Assembly (NCBI RefSeq): GCF_005047355.1
Contig: NZ_SUMC01000005.1
Coordinates: forward strand, 230,060 to 294,059
DNA from: Actinacidiphila oryziradicis
GTDB taxonomy: Bacteria; Actinomycetota; Actinomycetes; Streptomycetales; Streptomycetaceae
Direction: 5' to 3'
Length of the DNA: 64,000 bases
The notes beneath the pieces were generated by a model that was not told the DNA's origin, did no database searches, and worked only from the letters and a program-made list of their open reading frames with translations. Within the stretch, counting starts at the first letter, position 1. Each line of letters starts with the position of its first letter. Shown in pieces: positions 46,938-56,271 of this stretch. Both the position numbers and the translations under genes were made by a program.

Positions 46938-48467
46938 ATGCGTGTCGTCGTGCCGGTCTACAACACCGGCCGCTACGTGGACGAGTGCGCTCCGTCTCTG
47001 CTGGGGCAGAGCCTTCCGGCGGACGAGTACGAAGTGTTCTACGTCGATGACGGCTCCACGGACGACACGCTGGTCCGTCTGGAGAAGCTCGCCGCCGAGC
47101 ACCCGAACGTCCACGTGCACTCCCAGCCCAACTCCGGCTGGCCCGGAAAGCCGCGCAATGTGGGCATGAGCCACGCGCAGGGCGAATACATCCAGTTCGT
47201 CGACCACGACGACCTGCTCGGCCCGGAGGCCCTGGAACGGCTGTACGAGCACGCCAAGCGCAACGACGCCGATGTGCCGACCAGCGGCCGCGCTTCGAGG
47301 CGGCGCGCCAGGTGGCACTCGAAGCGTTCCCGCCCGGAGTGAGGGACAGCCTGCCCGCCGTCTCCCGGCTGCGCGCGGAGCTGCTGGAGCGCGGTGACTT
47401 CGACGCCGCGGTCGAGCTGGCGAAGCGGATCCGGGAGGTCAAGGCTCACACCGAGATCGATGGGCCGCGCTGGCAGAACGGCCGGCTCGTCGCCGACGTG
47501 CGGTTGAGCCTGGTGCGAGGCGACGGCGAGCCGCTGGTGCCGGTCGAGCGGGACGGCCGGGTGCTGCTGGACCCGGACCTCATCGACTCAGTGCCCGGAG
47601 TCCCGGAGCGGGAGGTCACCGACCCCTTCCGGCAGACCTATGGCGAGCTTGTCGTCAAGGACCGCGACCGCCAGGACTGGTGGTATCCGGAAGGCGACCT
47701 GGAGCCGGCTGGAGTCGCTGGGCGACGGACGCAGCCAGGTGGTCGCGGTGGGCCGGATGACCATCGATTCCGGCACCCTGGCGGGCGGAAAGGCGCTGGA
47801 GCGCGGGGTCCACGACGTGTGGGCGTTCGTCCAGCTGCTCGGCATAGACCGGCTCGTACGGCTGAGCGGTGACGGCACCCCGGGCCCGACGGCACAGGCC
47901 GGCCCCGCCCTCGTCGGCTCGCCCGCGCGGATCGCGATCCCGTATTGGACGGACCGGGGGCAGCTGGCCCTCGACATGGATGAGCGGCAGCGCCGCCTCA
48001 CCGATGAACTCCACCGCACCGCGAACGCCGCGCGCAGCCCGCGGCGGCAGCGGTCCGCGATGCCCGCCGAGCTGCCGTTGCCGTTCGTCGCGCAGAGCGA
48101 CGGGCCGGGGCTGGAGGCGCGGGTGCGGATCGGCGAGGGCAAGAAGGCGGTCACCGTCCCGGCGGAGCTGGTGCCCGGCGGGTCCGGCCCAGTGCTGCGG
48201 GTCGCCGGGCGGCTCAAGGCCCCGTCAGGCCGGCAGCCGGTCACCCTGCTGACCGCCAACGTGCCGAAGCCCAAGGGCGGCCCGCTCGCGTACGCCGTCG
48301 TACGGGACGGCAGGCTGGTGCGGCTGGAGGGTCCGGCCTACGCTCCCGGCGCCGGACAGCGGCTGCTGGACTCGGTCGGCGGCAACCGCCAGGTGCGACG
48401 CGCCCGGAGGCGGCTGCTCGGTGCCGTGAATCGAGTCCGCGCCCACCGTGGTGCCGCACCTCGTTAG
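46938..48467 (+). pseudogene. GT2 glycosyltransferase, internally deleted and frameshifted
   Basis: The first part reads RVVVPVYNTGRYVDECAPSL, then FYVDDGSTDDTLVRLEKLA and IQFVDHDDLLGPEALERL, a good GT2 N-terminal catalytic region with the DDG and DHDD motifs. At about 47290 it shifts frame and jumps to LEAFPPGVRDSLPAVSRLRA, which belongs to a much later part of such proteins. At about 47700 it shifts frame again and continues to a stop at 48467. The middle of the catalytic domain is missing. It was probably a cell-surface polymer glycosyltransferase. Confidence 0.85.
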
Positions 48468-48473
48468 GCCCTC

Positions 48474-48541
48474 AGGGCCTGTCCGGCGGATCATGAACGG
48501 CCCCGGGCGCGGCGGGTGCCCGCGATCCGCCGGACAGGCCT
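48474..48541. repeat. GGCCTGTCCGGCGGATC inverted-repeat element
   Basis: Perfect 17-bp arms (48476-48492 and 48524-48540) enclose 31 bases. The same arm sequence occurs at 51994 and, reversed, at 63174. Such sequences look like the ends of Streptomyces insertion elements and resemble a MITE. The right arm overlaps the stop codon of the minus-strand methyltransferase, so the element may also terminate both convergent genes. Confidence 0.7.
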
Positions 48542-49392
48542 CAGGCCTTGCGGCCGACACCACCGCAGGCATCCACATCGGCGGGGCCGCCGGATTCCCC
48601 GGGTTCGCCGGCTTCCGGCCGCCATCGCGTCACCGGCACGACGCCGGGCTCCACCAGCTCAAGGCCGTCGAAAACCTGCCTGATCTGCTCAGGGCTGCGG
48701 ACGTAGTACGGAACCGCGCCGCTGTTGATGTACCGCTCCTCGGCCTCCACCATCTGCGGGCTCGTGTTGGTGCCGTCGCAGTGCACCAGGAAACTGCCGG
48801 AGGGCAGTGCGGCCAGCAACCGCCGGACGAGCGCCTTCGCCTCGTCGAAATCGGCGATGTGCCCGATGATGCCCGTCAGGACGAGGGCAACAGGCCGGGT
48901 GAGATCCAGCGTCGCGGCCGCGGCCTCCACGATCGCGTCCGGGTTCCGCAGATCCGCGTCTATGCAGTCGGTCCTGCCCTCAGGCGTGTCGACCAGCAGC
49001 GCGCGGGCATGGGCCAGCACCAGCGGGTCATTGTCGACGTACACGATCCGGCACTCGGGGGCCGCCCGCTGTGCGACCTCGTGAACGTGCTCCGAGGTCG
49101 GCAGGCCGGTGCCGATGTCCAGGAACTGACGGATCCCCTCCTCCGCGGCCAAGTAGTGGACCGCTCGGACCAGGAAGCGCCGGGAACAGCGGGCGACCTC
49201 CACCAGGCCCGGCATATTCGCCATGATGTAATCCCCCACCTCCCGGTCAGGGGGGAAGTGGTCCTCGCCGCCCAGCAGGTAGTTCCAGAACCGCGCCGAG
49301 TGCGGCACACTGGTGTCGATCTTCGCCGCGATCCGCTCAAGGGACTCTGGCGTCGATACGTGGTCAGCCACGGCCCGGCTCCTGGTGCACAT
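48541..49392 (-). CDS. DUF574-family SAM-dependent methyltransferase
   Basis: The product is 283 residues from ATG 49392. It carries the family signature HSARFWNYLLGGEDHFPPD, the SAM loop QFLDIGTGLPTSEHVHE, and PVALVLTGIIGHIADFDEAK. This family is greatly expanded in Streptomyces and its substrates are unknown. GTG 49359, just before STPESLERIA, is an alternative start. The gene ends inside an inverted-repeat element. Confidence 0.9.
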   Translation of the reverse strand: MCTRSRAVADHVSTPESLERIAAKIDTSVPHSARFWNYLLGGEDHFPPDREVGDYIMANMPGLVEVARCSRRFLVRAVHYLAAEEGIRQFLDIGTGLPTSEHVHEVAQRAAPECRIVYVDNDPLVLAHARALLVDTPEGRTDCIDADLRNPDAIVEAAAATLDLTRPVALVLTGIIGHIADFDEAKALVRRLLAALPSGSFLVHCDGTNTSPQMVEAEERYINSGAVPYYVRSPEQIRQVFDGLELVEPGVVPVTRWRPEAGEPGESGGPADVDACGGVGRKA

Positions 49393-49555
49393 CAGGTATG
49401 TGATCACCGCACAACCTAGCCCGCCGATCACCGTTTGACAGGCGTTCCGCAGAACAACCGGTCTCACCCGCAGCGAGGTCCGCAGCCGCGCGCATCCGGT
49501 TCACGGGCGCAAGATGGATGGAGGGACGAGCCGCCTGCAGCGTTGCGGAGGAGCG

Positions 49556-50557
49556 ATGAACCGGGTCGAGATCTTGGTGCGCCGGATCGATCGGTTCCAG
49601 CAACGTCACAGCGTCGTCGGACTGCCGTTCGCGGTCATCCAGAAGTTCGGCAATGATCAAGCCGGCGGCAAGGCGGCGCTGATCGCCTACTACGCGCTGT
49701 TCGCGATCTTCCCGCTACTGCTCCTCTTCTCAACCGTCCTCGGCTTCGTGCTCGGGGGGCATCCCGACCTGGAGCACAAGCTGGTGAACTCCGCGTTGGC
49801 GGACTTCCCGATCATCGGCAGCCAGCTGCGCAGCTCGGCGCATCCGCTCCGGGGCAGCGGGCTGGCGCTGGCGCTGGGCATCGCCGGCACGATCTACGGC
49901 GCCCAGGGGGTCGGGCAGGCGGCGCAGAACGCCATGAACACGGTCTGGAACGTGCCGTTCAAGGAATGGCCCGGGTTCGTCGGGCGCCGGGTGCGGGGGT
50001 TCGCGATCCTGCTGGTCATGGGACTGGCCATTGTGTTCTCGACCACGCTTGTGGAGCTCGCCCCGGTGTTCGGGGTCCTGAACTGGCTCTGGACGGTGGT
50101 GGTGTCGACGGTCGTCAACTTCGGGGTGTTCCTCGCGGCCTTCACGATGCTGACCGCGGCGACAGTGCGGGTGCGGGACGTGGTGGTCGGAGCGGTGCTG
50201 GCGACGTTCTTCTGGGAGGCACTGCAGGCGCTGGGCACGTGGTACGTCCAGTACGTCCTCGGGCATGCCGCCGCGGTGTACGGCTTCTTCGCGATCGTCA
50301 TCGGCCTGTTGTCCTGGCTCTACGTCGGAGCGCGGCTGACGCTGCTCGCGGCAGAGATCAATGTCGTCCTGAGGTACCGGCTGTGGCCGCGCTCGATGAC
50401 GCAGCCGCCGTTCACGGCGGCTGACAAGGAGGCGTTCGTCCGGCTGGCGAAGATGGAGGAACGCCGGCCCGAAGAGACCGTGACGGTGCGCTTCAGTGAC
50501 GAGGCCGACCGCCAGCCGCTCGACGAGCCCTCACAGCGCCCTTCCCCGCGCCCCTGA
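49556..50557 (+). CDS. YihY/BrkB-family membrane protein
   Basis: The 333-residue protein has six hydrophobic segments and the family opening FGNDQAGGKAALIAYYALFA with IFPLLLLFSTVLGFVL after it. The conserved segment SWLYVGARLTLLAAEINVVL closes the membrane domain, and a charged tail of 60 residues follows. The ATG at 49556 has GGAGGAG upstream. The function of the family is unclear; it was once called ribonuclease BN by mistake. It precedes the AI-2E-type transporter by about 100 bp and may be in the same transcript. Confidence 0.9.
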   Translation: MNRVEILVRRIDRFQQRHSVVGLPFAVIQKFGNDQAGGKAALIAYYALFAIFPLLLLFSTVLGFVLGGHPDLEHKLVNSALADFPIIGSQLRSSAHPLRGSGLALALGIAGTIYGAQGVGQAAQNAMNTVWNVPFKEWPGFVGRRVRGFAILLVMGLAIVFSTTLVELAPVFGVLNWLWTVVVSTVVNFGVFLAAFTMLTAATVRVRDVVVGAVLATFFWEALQALGTWYVQYVLGHAAAVYGFFAIVIGLLSWLYVGARLTLLAAEINVVLRYRLWPRSMTQPPFTAADKEAFVRLAKMEERRPEETVTVRFSDEADRQPLDEPSQRPSPRP

Positions 50558-50657
50558 CCGCGACCGGTGCCCGCCGCGCCGGAGTCGGTTGTCACGCAGC
50601 CGGACGTCTTCCCTGATTGAATCACCACATATAGGGATTAATCTCCCTCTGTCTGAG

Positions 50658-51929
50658 GTGCAGGACCGGGACGAAGGAGGCGGTGGCGGTGGCGCGCAGG
50701 TGAGCAGCGAGTCCCTCCCCCCGCCGCAGAGGCCGAAGGGAGAGCGCACGGGGAACTCTGGACGTCCGCCGCGCGGCCGGCGCCCGCGGTACATCGTCCT
50801 GCGCAACCGCCCCCAAGGCGCCTCGGTGTCGGTGGCCCGCTCCCGCGCTGCCCCGGCAGTCCCCGCGGCCGGGCGCGGTGAGGGCGAACGCGTCCACTCC
50901 GGGCTGCGCCTCGCCGCCGCGTACGCGTGGCGTCTGCTGGTCATCGGGGCCCTTGTCTATGTGGCCTTCATGGTGCTGGGGCGCTTCCAACTCGTCGCGG
51001 TCGCGGTGTTCCTCGCTCTGGTGGCGACCGCCTTGCTGCGGCCCCTGACCGACCTTCTGGCGCGCGTGCTGCCCCGGCCGCTCGCGGTGGTACTCGCGGT
51101 GTTCGGCAGCCTGCTCGTGGTGCTGGGGCTGCTGGCCCTGGTCGGCAATGCGGCGGCCGGGGAGGCGGGTAAGCTCGCCGGCGATTTCCGCGGCGGGATC
51201 AGCCGGATCGAACGCTGGCTGGAGGGCCCCCCGTTCAATGTCCGGCGCGGCACTCTGTCAGGGCTGCACGACAAGATCAGCACCTTCCTGTCGACCCACC
51301 GCTCGACCCTGATCAGCAGCGCGCTCAGCGGCGCCAACCGGGCCGTGGAGGTGCTGACCGGCGCGTTCCTGGCGCTGTTCTGCTCAATCTTCTTCGTGCA
51401 CTCCGGCGACCGGATGTGGCGGTGGTTCAACGACCAACTCCCGGAGACCGCCCGCGCGCCGTGGGACCGGGCGAGCCGGGCGGCCTGGCACACCTTCGCC
51501 GGCTACACCAGGGGCATCATCATTGTCGCGGCTTCCAACGCGGTCCTCGTCGGCATCGCCCTTCTCCTGCTGCGGGTACCGCTGGCCCTGCCGCTGACCC
51601 TGCTGGTCTTCTTCGCCACCTTCGTCCCCCTGATCGGGTCGCCCATCGCGCTGGCCGTGGCGACCGTGGTGGCTCTGGCCGGACGGGGCCCTGTCATCGC
51701 CGCGGTCGTCCTGGCGCTCATCGTCGTCGTCGGCCAGTTCGAGGGGCATGTGCTGCACCCGCTGGTGATGAGCTGGGCGGTCCGGCTGCACCCGGTGGCC
51801 GTGGCGATCTCGGTGATCGCCGGAAGCATCGTCGCGGGAGTGATCGGCGCGGTCGTGTCCGTGCCTGTGGTGTCCGTCGCCTGGTCCGTGACCCGCGCGC
51901 TGCGCGCCGGGCCGCCCGGACAGGCCTGA
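50658..51929 (+). CDS. AI-2E-family transporter
   Basis: The protein is about 423 residues with an 80-residue Arg/Pro-rich cytosolic N terminus, then eight membrane segments in the AI-2E pattern. The diagnostic stretches are VAVFLALVATALLRPLTDLL near the start and TLLVFFATFVPLIGSPIALA near the end. The family is named for autoinducer-2 export, but many members move other ions or solutes. The start is uncertain: GTG 50658 or GTG 50700, neither with a good ribosome-binding site. Confidence 0.88.
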   Translation: MQDRDEGGGGGGAQVSSESLPPPQRPKGERTGNSGRPPRGRRPRYIVLRNRPQGASVSVARSRAAPAVPAAGRGEGERVHSGLRLAAAYAWRLLVIGALVYVAFMVLGRFQLVAVAVFLALVATALLRPLTDLLARVLPRPLAVVLAVFGSLLVVLGLLALVGNAAAGEAGKLAGDFRGGISRIERWLEGPPFNVRRGTLSGLHDKISTFLSTHRSTLISSALSGANRAVEVLTGAFLALFCSIFFVHSGDRMWRWFNDQLPETARAPWDRASRAAWHTFAGYTRGIIIVAASNAVLVGIALLLLRVPLALPLTLLVFFATFVPLIGSPIALAVATVVALAGRGPVIAAVVLALIVVVGQFEGHVLHPLVMSWAVRLHPVAVAISVIAGSIVAGVIGAVVSVPVVSVAWSVTRALRAGPPGQA

Positions 51930-51993
51930 TGAAGCCGCTCGCGCCGGACGCGTCCGTGGCACCGGACAGCACCACAGAGGCGAGCGGGCCGCC

Positions 51994-52182
51994 AGGGCCT
52001 GTCCGGCGGATCATGGACAGCCGCAGCGGGCACGAGCGGCCTCACCAGCTACCGCCGGGAAGCGCCCCCAGCGCGGCCCGGCCCGGACAGAGCCGCTGTG
52101 CACGACCCTCTGCGCCGGTGAGGCCGTCCCCGAGCCTTCGGCCGAACGGCCCCCCGGCGCGAGGGCCCGGGATCCGCCGGGC
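51994..52182. repeat. Second GGCCTGTCCGGCGGATC element, imperfect
   Basis: AGGGCCTGTCCGGCGGATCA at 51994-52013 matches the element at 48474. An inverted partial copy, GATCCGCCGGGC, lies at 52171-52182 with 11 of 12 bases complementary. The interior of about 158 bases has no gene. It occupies the gap between convergent genes, like the first copy. Confidence 0.55.
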
Positions 52183-52187
52183 GGACG

Positions 52188-53717
52188 CTACGCCTGGACC
52201 GGGCGCCCGCCCCGCCACATCAGCCCGGCGTAGGCGATGAACGCGGCCGAGAGGCCGACGGCCCAGCCGTAGTCGGCGAGGGGTTTGAGGAAGGGGATCA
52301 GCCCGTCGGAGGGGAAGGGGCCGGAGCCGGGGGCGGAGTAGGAGCCGCCGATGGCGAGAACGCCGCCGATGGCGAAGGAGGCGACGGCACGCCAGTTCCA
52401 GCCGCCGTCGTACCAGTAGCGGCCGCCGGAGGTGTACAGGTCGGCGAGGTCGAGCTTGGTGCGGCGGATGACCCAGTAGTCGGCGATGAGGATGCCCGCG
52501 ACGGTGCCGAGGAGGCCGCCGACGGTGCCGAGCCAGGTGAAGATGTAGGCCTGGGGGCTGGAGATCAGCTTCCAGGGGAAGATGACGACGCCGACGACGG
52601 CGGTGATGAGGGCGCCGGTGCGGAAGGAGATGTGGCGCGGGGCCATGTTGGACAGGTCGAAGGCCGGCGAGACCGTGTTGGCGGCGATGTTGACGGAGAG
52701 GGTGGCGATGAGGACGGTCACCAGGGCGAAGAGGACACCGGCCCAGTTGTCGAGCTTGGCGGTGAGGGCGACCGGGTCCCAGATGGCGGTGCCGTAGACG
52801 GCCTGGGAGCCGGAGGTCACCAGGACCGAGAGCAGGGCGAAGGCGGTCATGGTGGTGGGAAGCCCGAGGGACTGGCCCCAGACCTGGGCGCGCTGGGTGG
52901 CGGCGTATCTGGTGAAGTCAGGGATGTTGAGGGACAGGGTGGACCAGAAGCCGATCATGCCCATGAGCGACGGGAAGAAGACCTTCCAGAAGCCGCCGCC
53001 CCAGCCGAGCTTGGACGGCTGGTCCAGGAGCGGGCCCAAGCCGCCGGCCTTGACACTCATCCAGATCAGCAGGGCGATGGCGCCGACGATCACGAAGGGC
53101 GCCGCCCAGTTCTCGAAGCGCCGCACGGTCTCCATGCCGCGCACGATGATGGCTATCTGCAGGACCCAGAAGAGCAGGAAGGACAGCCACTGGGTCCAGG
53201 GGTAGCCGCCGATGTGGCCGGCGCCGGACCACCAGTCGCCGAAGAGTTTGCCGGCCAGGGCGAAGATGCCCGACCCGCCGATCCAGGTCTGGATGCCGAA
53301 CCAGGCGCAGGCGACGGCGGCCCGGACGAGGGCGGGGAGATTGGCGCCGCGGATGCCGAAGGAGGCGCGGGCGAAGACGGGGAAGGGGATGCCGTACTTG
53401 GGCCCGGCGTGGCCGGTCAGCAGCATCGGTACAAGGACGATGATGTTGGCGACGGCGATCGTCAGGACCGCCTGCTTCCAGTCCATGCCGAGGGCGACCA
53501 GGCTGGAGGCGAGGGTCCAGGAGGCGATGTTGTGGGCCATGCCGACCCAGAGGGCGGCGAAGTTGTAGGTGGTCCAGCGGCGCTGGGCGAGCGGGACGGG
53601 GAGCAGGTCCGCGTTGGCGTACGGGCCGGTGGGCAGGGCGGCGCCGACGGGGAGTTCGACGCGGCCGTCGGGGTGGGTGACCTGGCCGGAGGAGGGGGAC
53701 GGGGCGGTGGCTGGCAT
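52188..53717 (-). CDS. NCS1-family nucleobase/hydantoin permease
   Basis: The 509-residue protein has twelve membrane segments and the NCS1 hallmarks: WTTYNFAALWVGMAHNIASW in segment 1 and MLTGHAGPKYGIPFPVFARA in the first third. It imports cytosine, uracil, hydantoins or allantoin with H+ or Na+. As the last gene of a reductive pyrimidine degradation operon, uracil/thymine or hydantoin is the likely substrate. A 119-bp gap separates it from the LLM gene. Confidence 0.93.
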   Translation of the reverse strand: MPATAPSPSSGQVTHPDGRVELPVGAALPTGPYANADLLPVPLAQRRWTTYNFAALWVGMAHNIASWTLASSLVALGMDWKQAVLTIAVANIIVLVPMLLTGHAGPKYGIPFPVFARASFGIRGANLPALVRAAVACAWFGIQTWIGGSGIFALAGKLFGDWWSGAGHIGGYPWTQWLSFLLFWVLQIAIIVRGMETVRRFENWAAPFVIVGAIALLIWMSVKAGGLGPLLDQPSKLGWGGGFWKVFFPSLMGMIGFWSTLSLNIPDFTRYAATQRAQVWGQSLGLPTTMTAFALLSVLVTSGSQAVYGTAIWDPVALTAKLDNWAGVLFALVTVLIATLSVNIAANTVSPAFDLSNMAPRHISFRTGALITAVVGVVIFPWKLISSPQAYIFTWLGTVGGLLGTVAGILIADYWVIRRTKLDLADLYTSGGRYWYDGGWNWRAVASFAIGGVLAIGGSYSAPGSGPFPSDGLIPFLKPLADYGWAVGLSAAFIAYAGLMWRGGRPVQA

Positions 53718-53836
53718 GGGAAACCCCTTCGTTCGAGGCGGGGACTTGGATCGAACGGAGCCGTGCGGGGCGAGTGCGGTCCGATCGCCGGACGGGCGGT
53801 TTCTTCAGGTCCGTCCGGCGGTCGGGGGCGACGGGA

Positions 53837-54853
53837 TCAGGCGTTGACGGCGGGGATGACCGTTGTGCCGTAGGTGTCGATGGTGGACTCCTTGGCGTCC
53901 TGCATGTTGTAGAGCGCGAACTGGTCGACGCCGAGGCCCCGGAGCGCCTTGAGCTTCTCGATGTGCGCCTCGGCGGGACCGATCAGGCAGAAGCGGTCGA
54001 CGATCTCGTCGGGGACGAAGGCCGTGTCGGGGTTGCCGGTACGGCCGTGGTGGGAGTAGTCATACCCCTCCCGGGCCTTGATGTAGTCGGTCAGCTCCTC
54101 CGGTACGGCGGCGGAGTGCTCGCCGTATTTGGAGACCAGGTCCGCGACGTGGTTGCCGACCATGCCGCCGAACCAGCGGCACTGCTCGCGGGCGTGGGCG
54201 AGGGATTCGGGGGAGTCGTCCTCGGTGACGTAGGCGGGGGCGGCGACGCAGATCCTGACGTCGTCCGGGTTGCGGCCCGCCGCCACCGCCGCGTCCTTGA
54301 CGGCTTTGACCATCACCTCGGTGAGGTAGGGGTCGGCGAGCTGGAGGATGAAGCCGTCGGCCTTCTCGCCGGTCATGGCCAGCGCCCTGGGGCCGTAGGC
54401 GGCCATCCAGACCGGCAGCTTGCCGTCCTTGATCCACGGGATACGGATCGTGGTACCGCCGAGGTCGGCTTCCCGGCCCTCGGCGAGCTCGCGGATGACG
54501 TGCATGGCCTCGTCGATACGGGCCAGGGTGTTGGGCTTGCGGCCGGCCACCCGCATGGCGGAGTCGCCGCGGCCGATGCCGCAGACGGTCCGGTTGCCGT
54601 ACATGTCGTTGAGCGTGGCGAAGGTCGAGGCGGTGACTTCCCAGGTGCGGGTACCGGGGTTGGTGACCATCGGGCCGACGATCAGCCGCTCTGTGTTCGC
54701 CAGGATCTGGCTGTAGATCACGAACGGCTCCTGCCACAGCACGGCGGAGTCGAAGGTCCAGCCGTAGGTGAAACCCTGCCCCTCCGCACGCTTCATCAGC
54801 TCCACAACGCCGGATGCGGGCGGGTCCGTCTGGAGGACGAGTCCAAAGTCCAT
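53837..54853 (-). CDS. F420-type LLM-class oxidoreductase (TIGR03842-like)
   Basis: The 338-residue TIM-barrel enzyme opens with MDFGLVLQTDPPASGVVELM. It shows GWTFDSAVLWQEPFVIYSQI, GPMVTNPGTRTWEVTASTFA and RTVCGIGRGDSAMRVAGRKP, which are typical of the F420-dependent luciferase-like family and especially of the TIGR03842 group. It lies between dihydropyrimidinase and a nucleobase permease, 11 bp after the hydantoinase stop. Context suggests a redox step on a pyrimidine or hydantoin. The reaction is unknown, and F420 rather than FMN use is inferred. Confidence 0.9.
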   Translation of the reverse strand: MDFGLVLQTDPPASGVVELMKRAEGQGFTYGWTFDSAVLWQEPFVIYSQILANTERLIVGPMVTNPGTRTWEVTASTFATLNDMYGNRTVCGIGRGDSAMRVAGRKPNTLARIDEAMHVIRELAEGREADLGGTTIRIPWIKDGKLPVWMAAYGPRALAMTGEKADGFILQLADPYLTEVMVKAVKDAAVAAGRNPDDVRICVAAPAYVTEDDSPESLAHAREQCRWFGGMVGNHVADLVSKYGEHSAAVPEELTDYIKAREGYDYSHHGRTGNPDTAFVPDEIVDRFCLIGPAEAHIEKLKALRGLGVDQFALYNMQDAKESTIDTYGTTVIPAVNA

Positions 54854-54864
54854 TGGCGCTGCTC

Positions 54865-56271
54865 CTAAATGAGGTACTGGCAGGTGCCGCGAGGCGTGTA
54901 CTGGCCGTGGCCGGCCCGGCCGACGAAGGCCTTTCCGTCGATCACCGGCTCACCGCGCGAGAGCACCGTCTCGACCTGCCCGGTGACCCGCTTGCCCTCG
55001 TACGCCGAGTAGTCGACGTTCATGTGGTGGGTCTCGGCGGAGATGACCTGCTCGGCGTGCGGGTCGTAGATGACGATGTCGGCGTCGGCGCCCGGGGCGA
55101 TGGTGCCCTTGCGGGGGTAGAGGCCGAACATCCGGGCCGGGGTGGCGGCCGCGATCTCGATCCAGCGGCGGCGGGAGATGTGGCCGTCGACGACCGCCTG
55201 GTGGAGCAGGTCCATGCGGTTCTCGACGCCCGGCAGACCGTTGGGGATCTTGGAGAAGTCGCCCCGGCCCAGTTCCTTCTGCCCGCTGAAGCAGAAGGGG
55301 CAGTGATCGGTGGAAACGACCTGGAGGTCGTTGGTGCGCAGGCCGCGCCAGAGGGCCGCCTGATGCTCCTTGGGGCGCAGCGGCGTGGAGCACACATACT
55401 TCGAGCCCTCGAAGTCGGGCTCGGCGAGATTGTCGGTGGAGAGGAAGAGATACTGCGGGCAGGTCTCGCCGAAGACGTTGAGCCCCTTGTCGCGGGCGGT
55501 GGCGAGTTCGGCGAGGGCCTCCTCGGCGGAGACATGGACGACGTAGAGCGGTGACCCGGCTACCTGGGCGAGCTTGATGGCCCGGTGGGTGGCCTCGGCT
55601 TCGAGGAGGGCGTGCCGGACCTCGCCGTGGTAGCGGGGGTCGGTCCTGCCGGCGGCGAGGGCCTGCTCGACGAGGACGTCGATGGCGATGCCGTTCTCGG
55701 CGTGCATCATGATCAGGCCGCCGTTGGCGGCGCCGCGCTGCATGGCACGCAGGATCTTGCCGTCGTCGCTGTAGAAGACGCCGGGATAGGCCATGAAGAG
55801 CTTGAAGGACGTCACTCCTTCCTCGACGAGGACATCCATTTCCTTGAGGCTGTCCTCGTTGACATCGGCGAGGATCATGTGGAAGCCGTAGTCGATGGCG
55901 CACTGGGCGTCGGCCTTGGCGTGCCAGGTGTCGAGGCCTTCGCGGAGGGAGTGCCCGACGCTCTGCACCGCGAAGTCGATGATGGTCGTGGTGCCGCCCC
56001 AGGCGGCGGCCCGGGAGCCCGTCTCGAAGGTGTCGGAGGCGAAGGTGCCGCCGAAGGGCAGCTCCATGTGGGTGTGTGCGTCGACGCCGCCCGGGATGAC
56101 GTACTTGCCGGCCGCGTCGATGACGCGGCCGGCGGACGCGCTCCAGCCGGCCGTGAACTCGCTGTCGTGGGCGGCGAGGGCGACGACGCGGCCGGCCTCG
56201 ATCAGCACGTCGGCGTGGACCTCGTCCGCGGCGGTGATGACGAGTCCGCCGCGGATGACGGTGCGGCTCAT
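54865..56271 (-). CDS. hydA: Dihydropyrimidinase / D-hydantoinase
   Basis: The 468-residue amidohydrolase has the metal motif IPGGVDAHTHMELPFGG near residue 62 and the carboxylated-Lys segment VTSFKLFMAYPGVFYSD. MMHAENG and LYVVHVSAEEALAE carry further His ligands, and STDHCPFCFSGQKELG carries the Asp. The ATPARMFGLYPRKGTIAPGA end completes the family pattern. It opens dihydrouracil or dihydrothymine to the N-carbamoyl-beta-amino acid. The start overlaps the aminotransferase stop (ATGA). It is the second enzyme of the reductive pyrimidine pathway. Confidence 0.95.
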   Translation of the reverse strand: MSRTVIRGGLVITAADEVHADVLIEAGRVVALAAHDSEFTAGWSASAGRVIDAAGKYVIPGGVDAHTHMELPFGGTFASDTFETGSRAAAWGGTTTIIDFAVQSVGHSLREGLDTWHAKADAQCAIDYGFHMILADVNEDSLKEMDVLVEEGVTSFKLFMAYPGVFYSDDGKILRAMQRGAANGGLIMMHAENGIAIDVLVEQALAAGRTDPRYHGEVRHALLEAEATHRAIKLAQVAGSPLYVVHVSAEEALAELATARDKGLNVFGETCPQYLFLSTDNLAEPDFEGSKYVCSTPLRPKEHQAALWRGLRTNDLQVVSTDHCPFCFSGQKELGRGDFSKIPNGLPGVENRMDLLHQAVVDGHISRRRWIEIAAATPARMFGLYPRKGTIAPGADADIVIYDPHAEQVISAETHHMNVDYSAYEGKRVTGQVETVLSRGEPVIDGKAFVGRAGHGQYTPRGTCQYLI

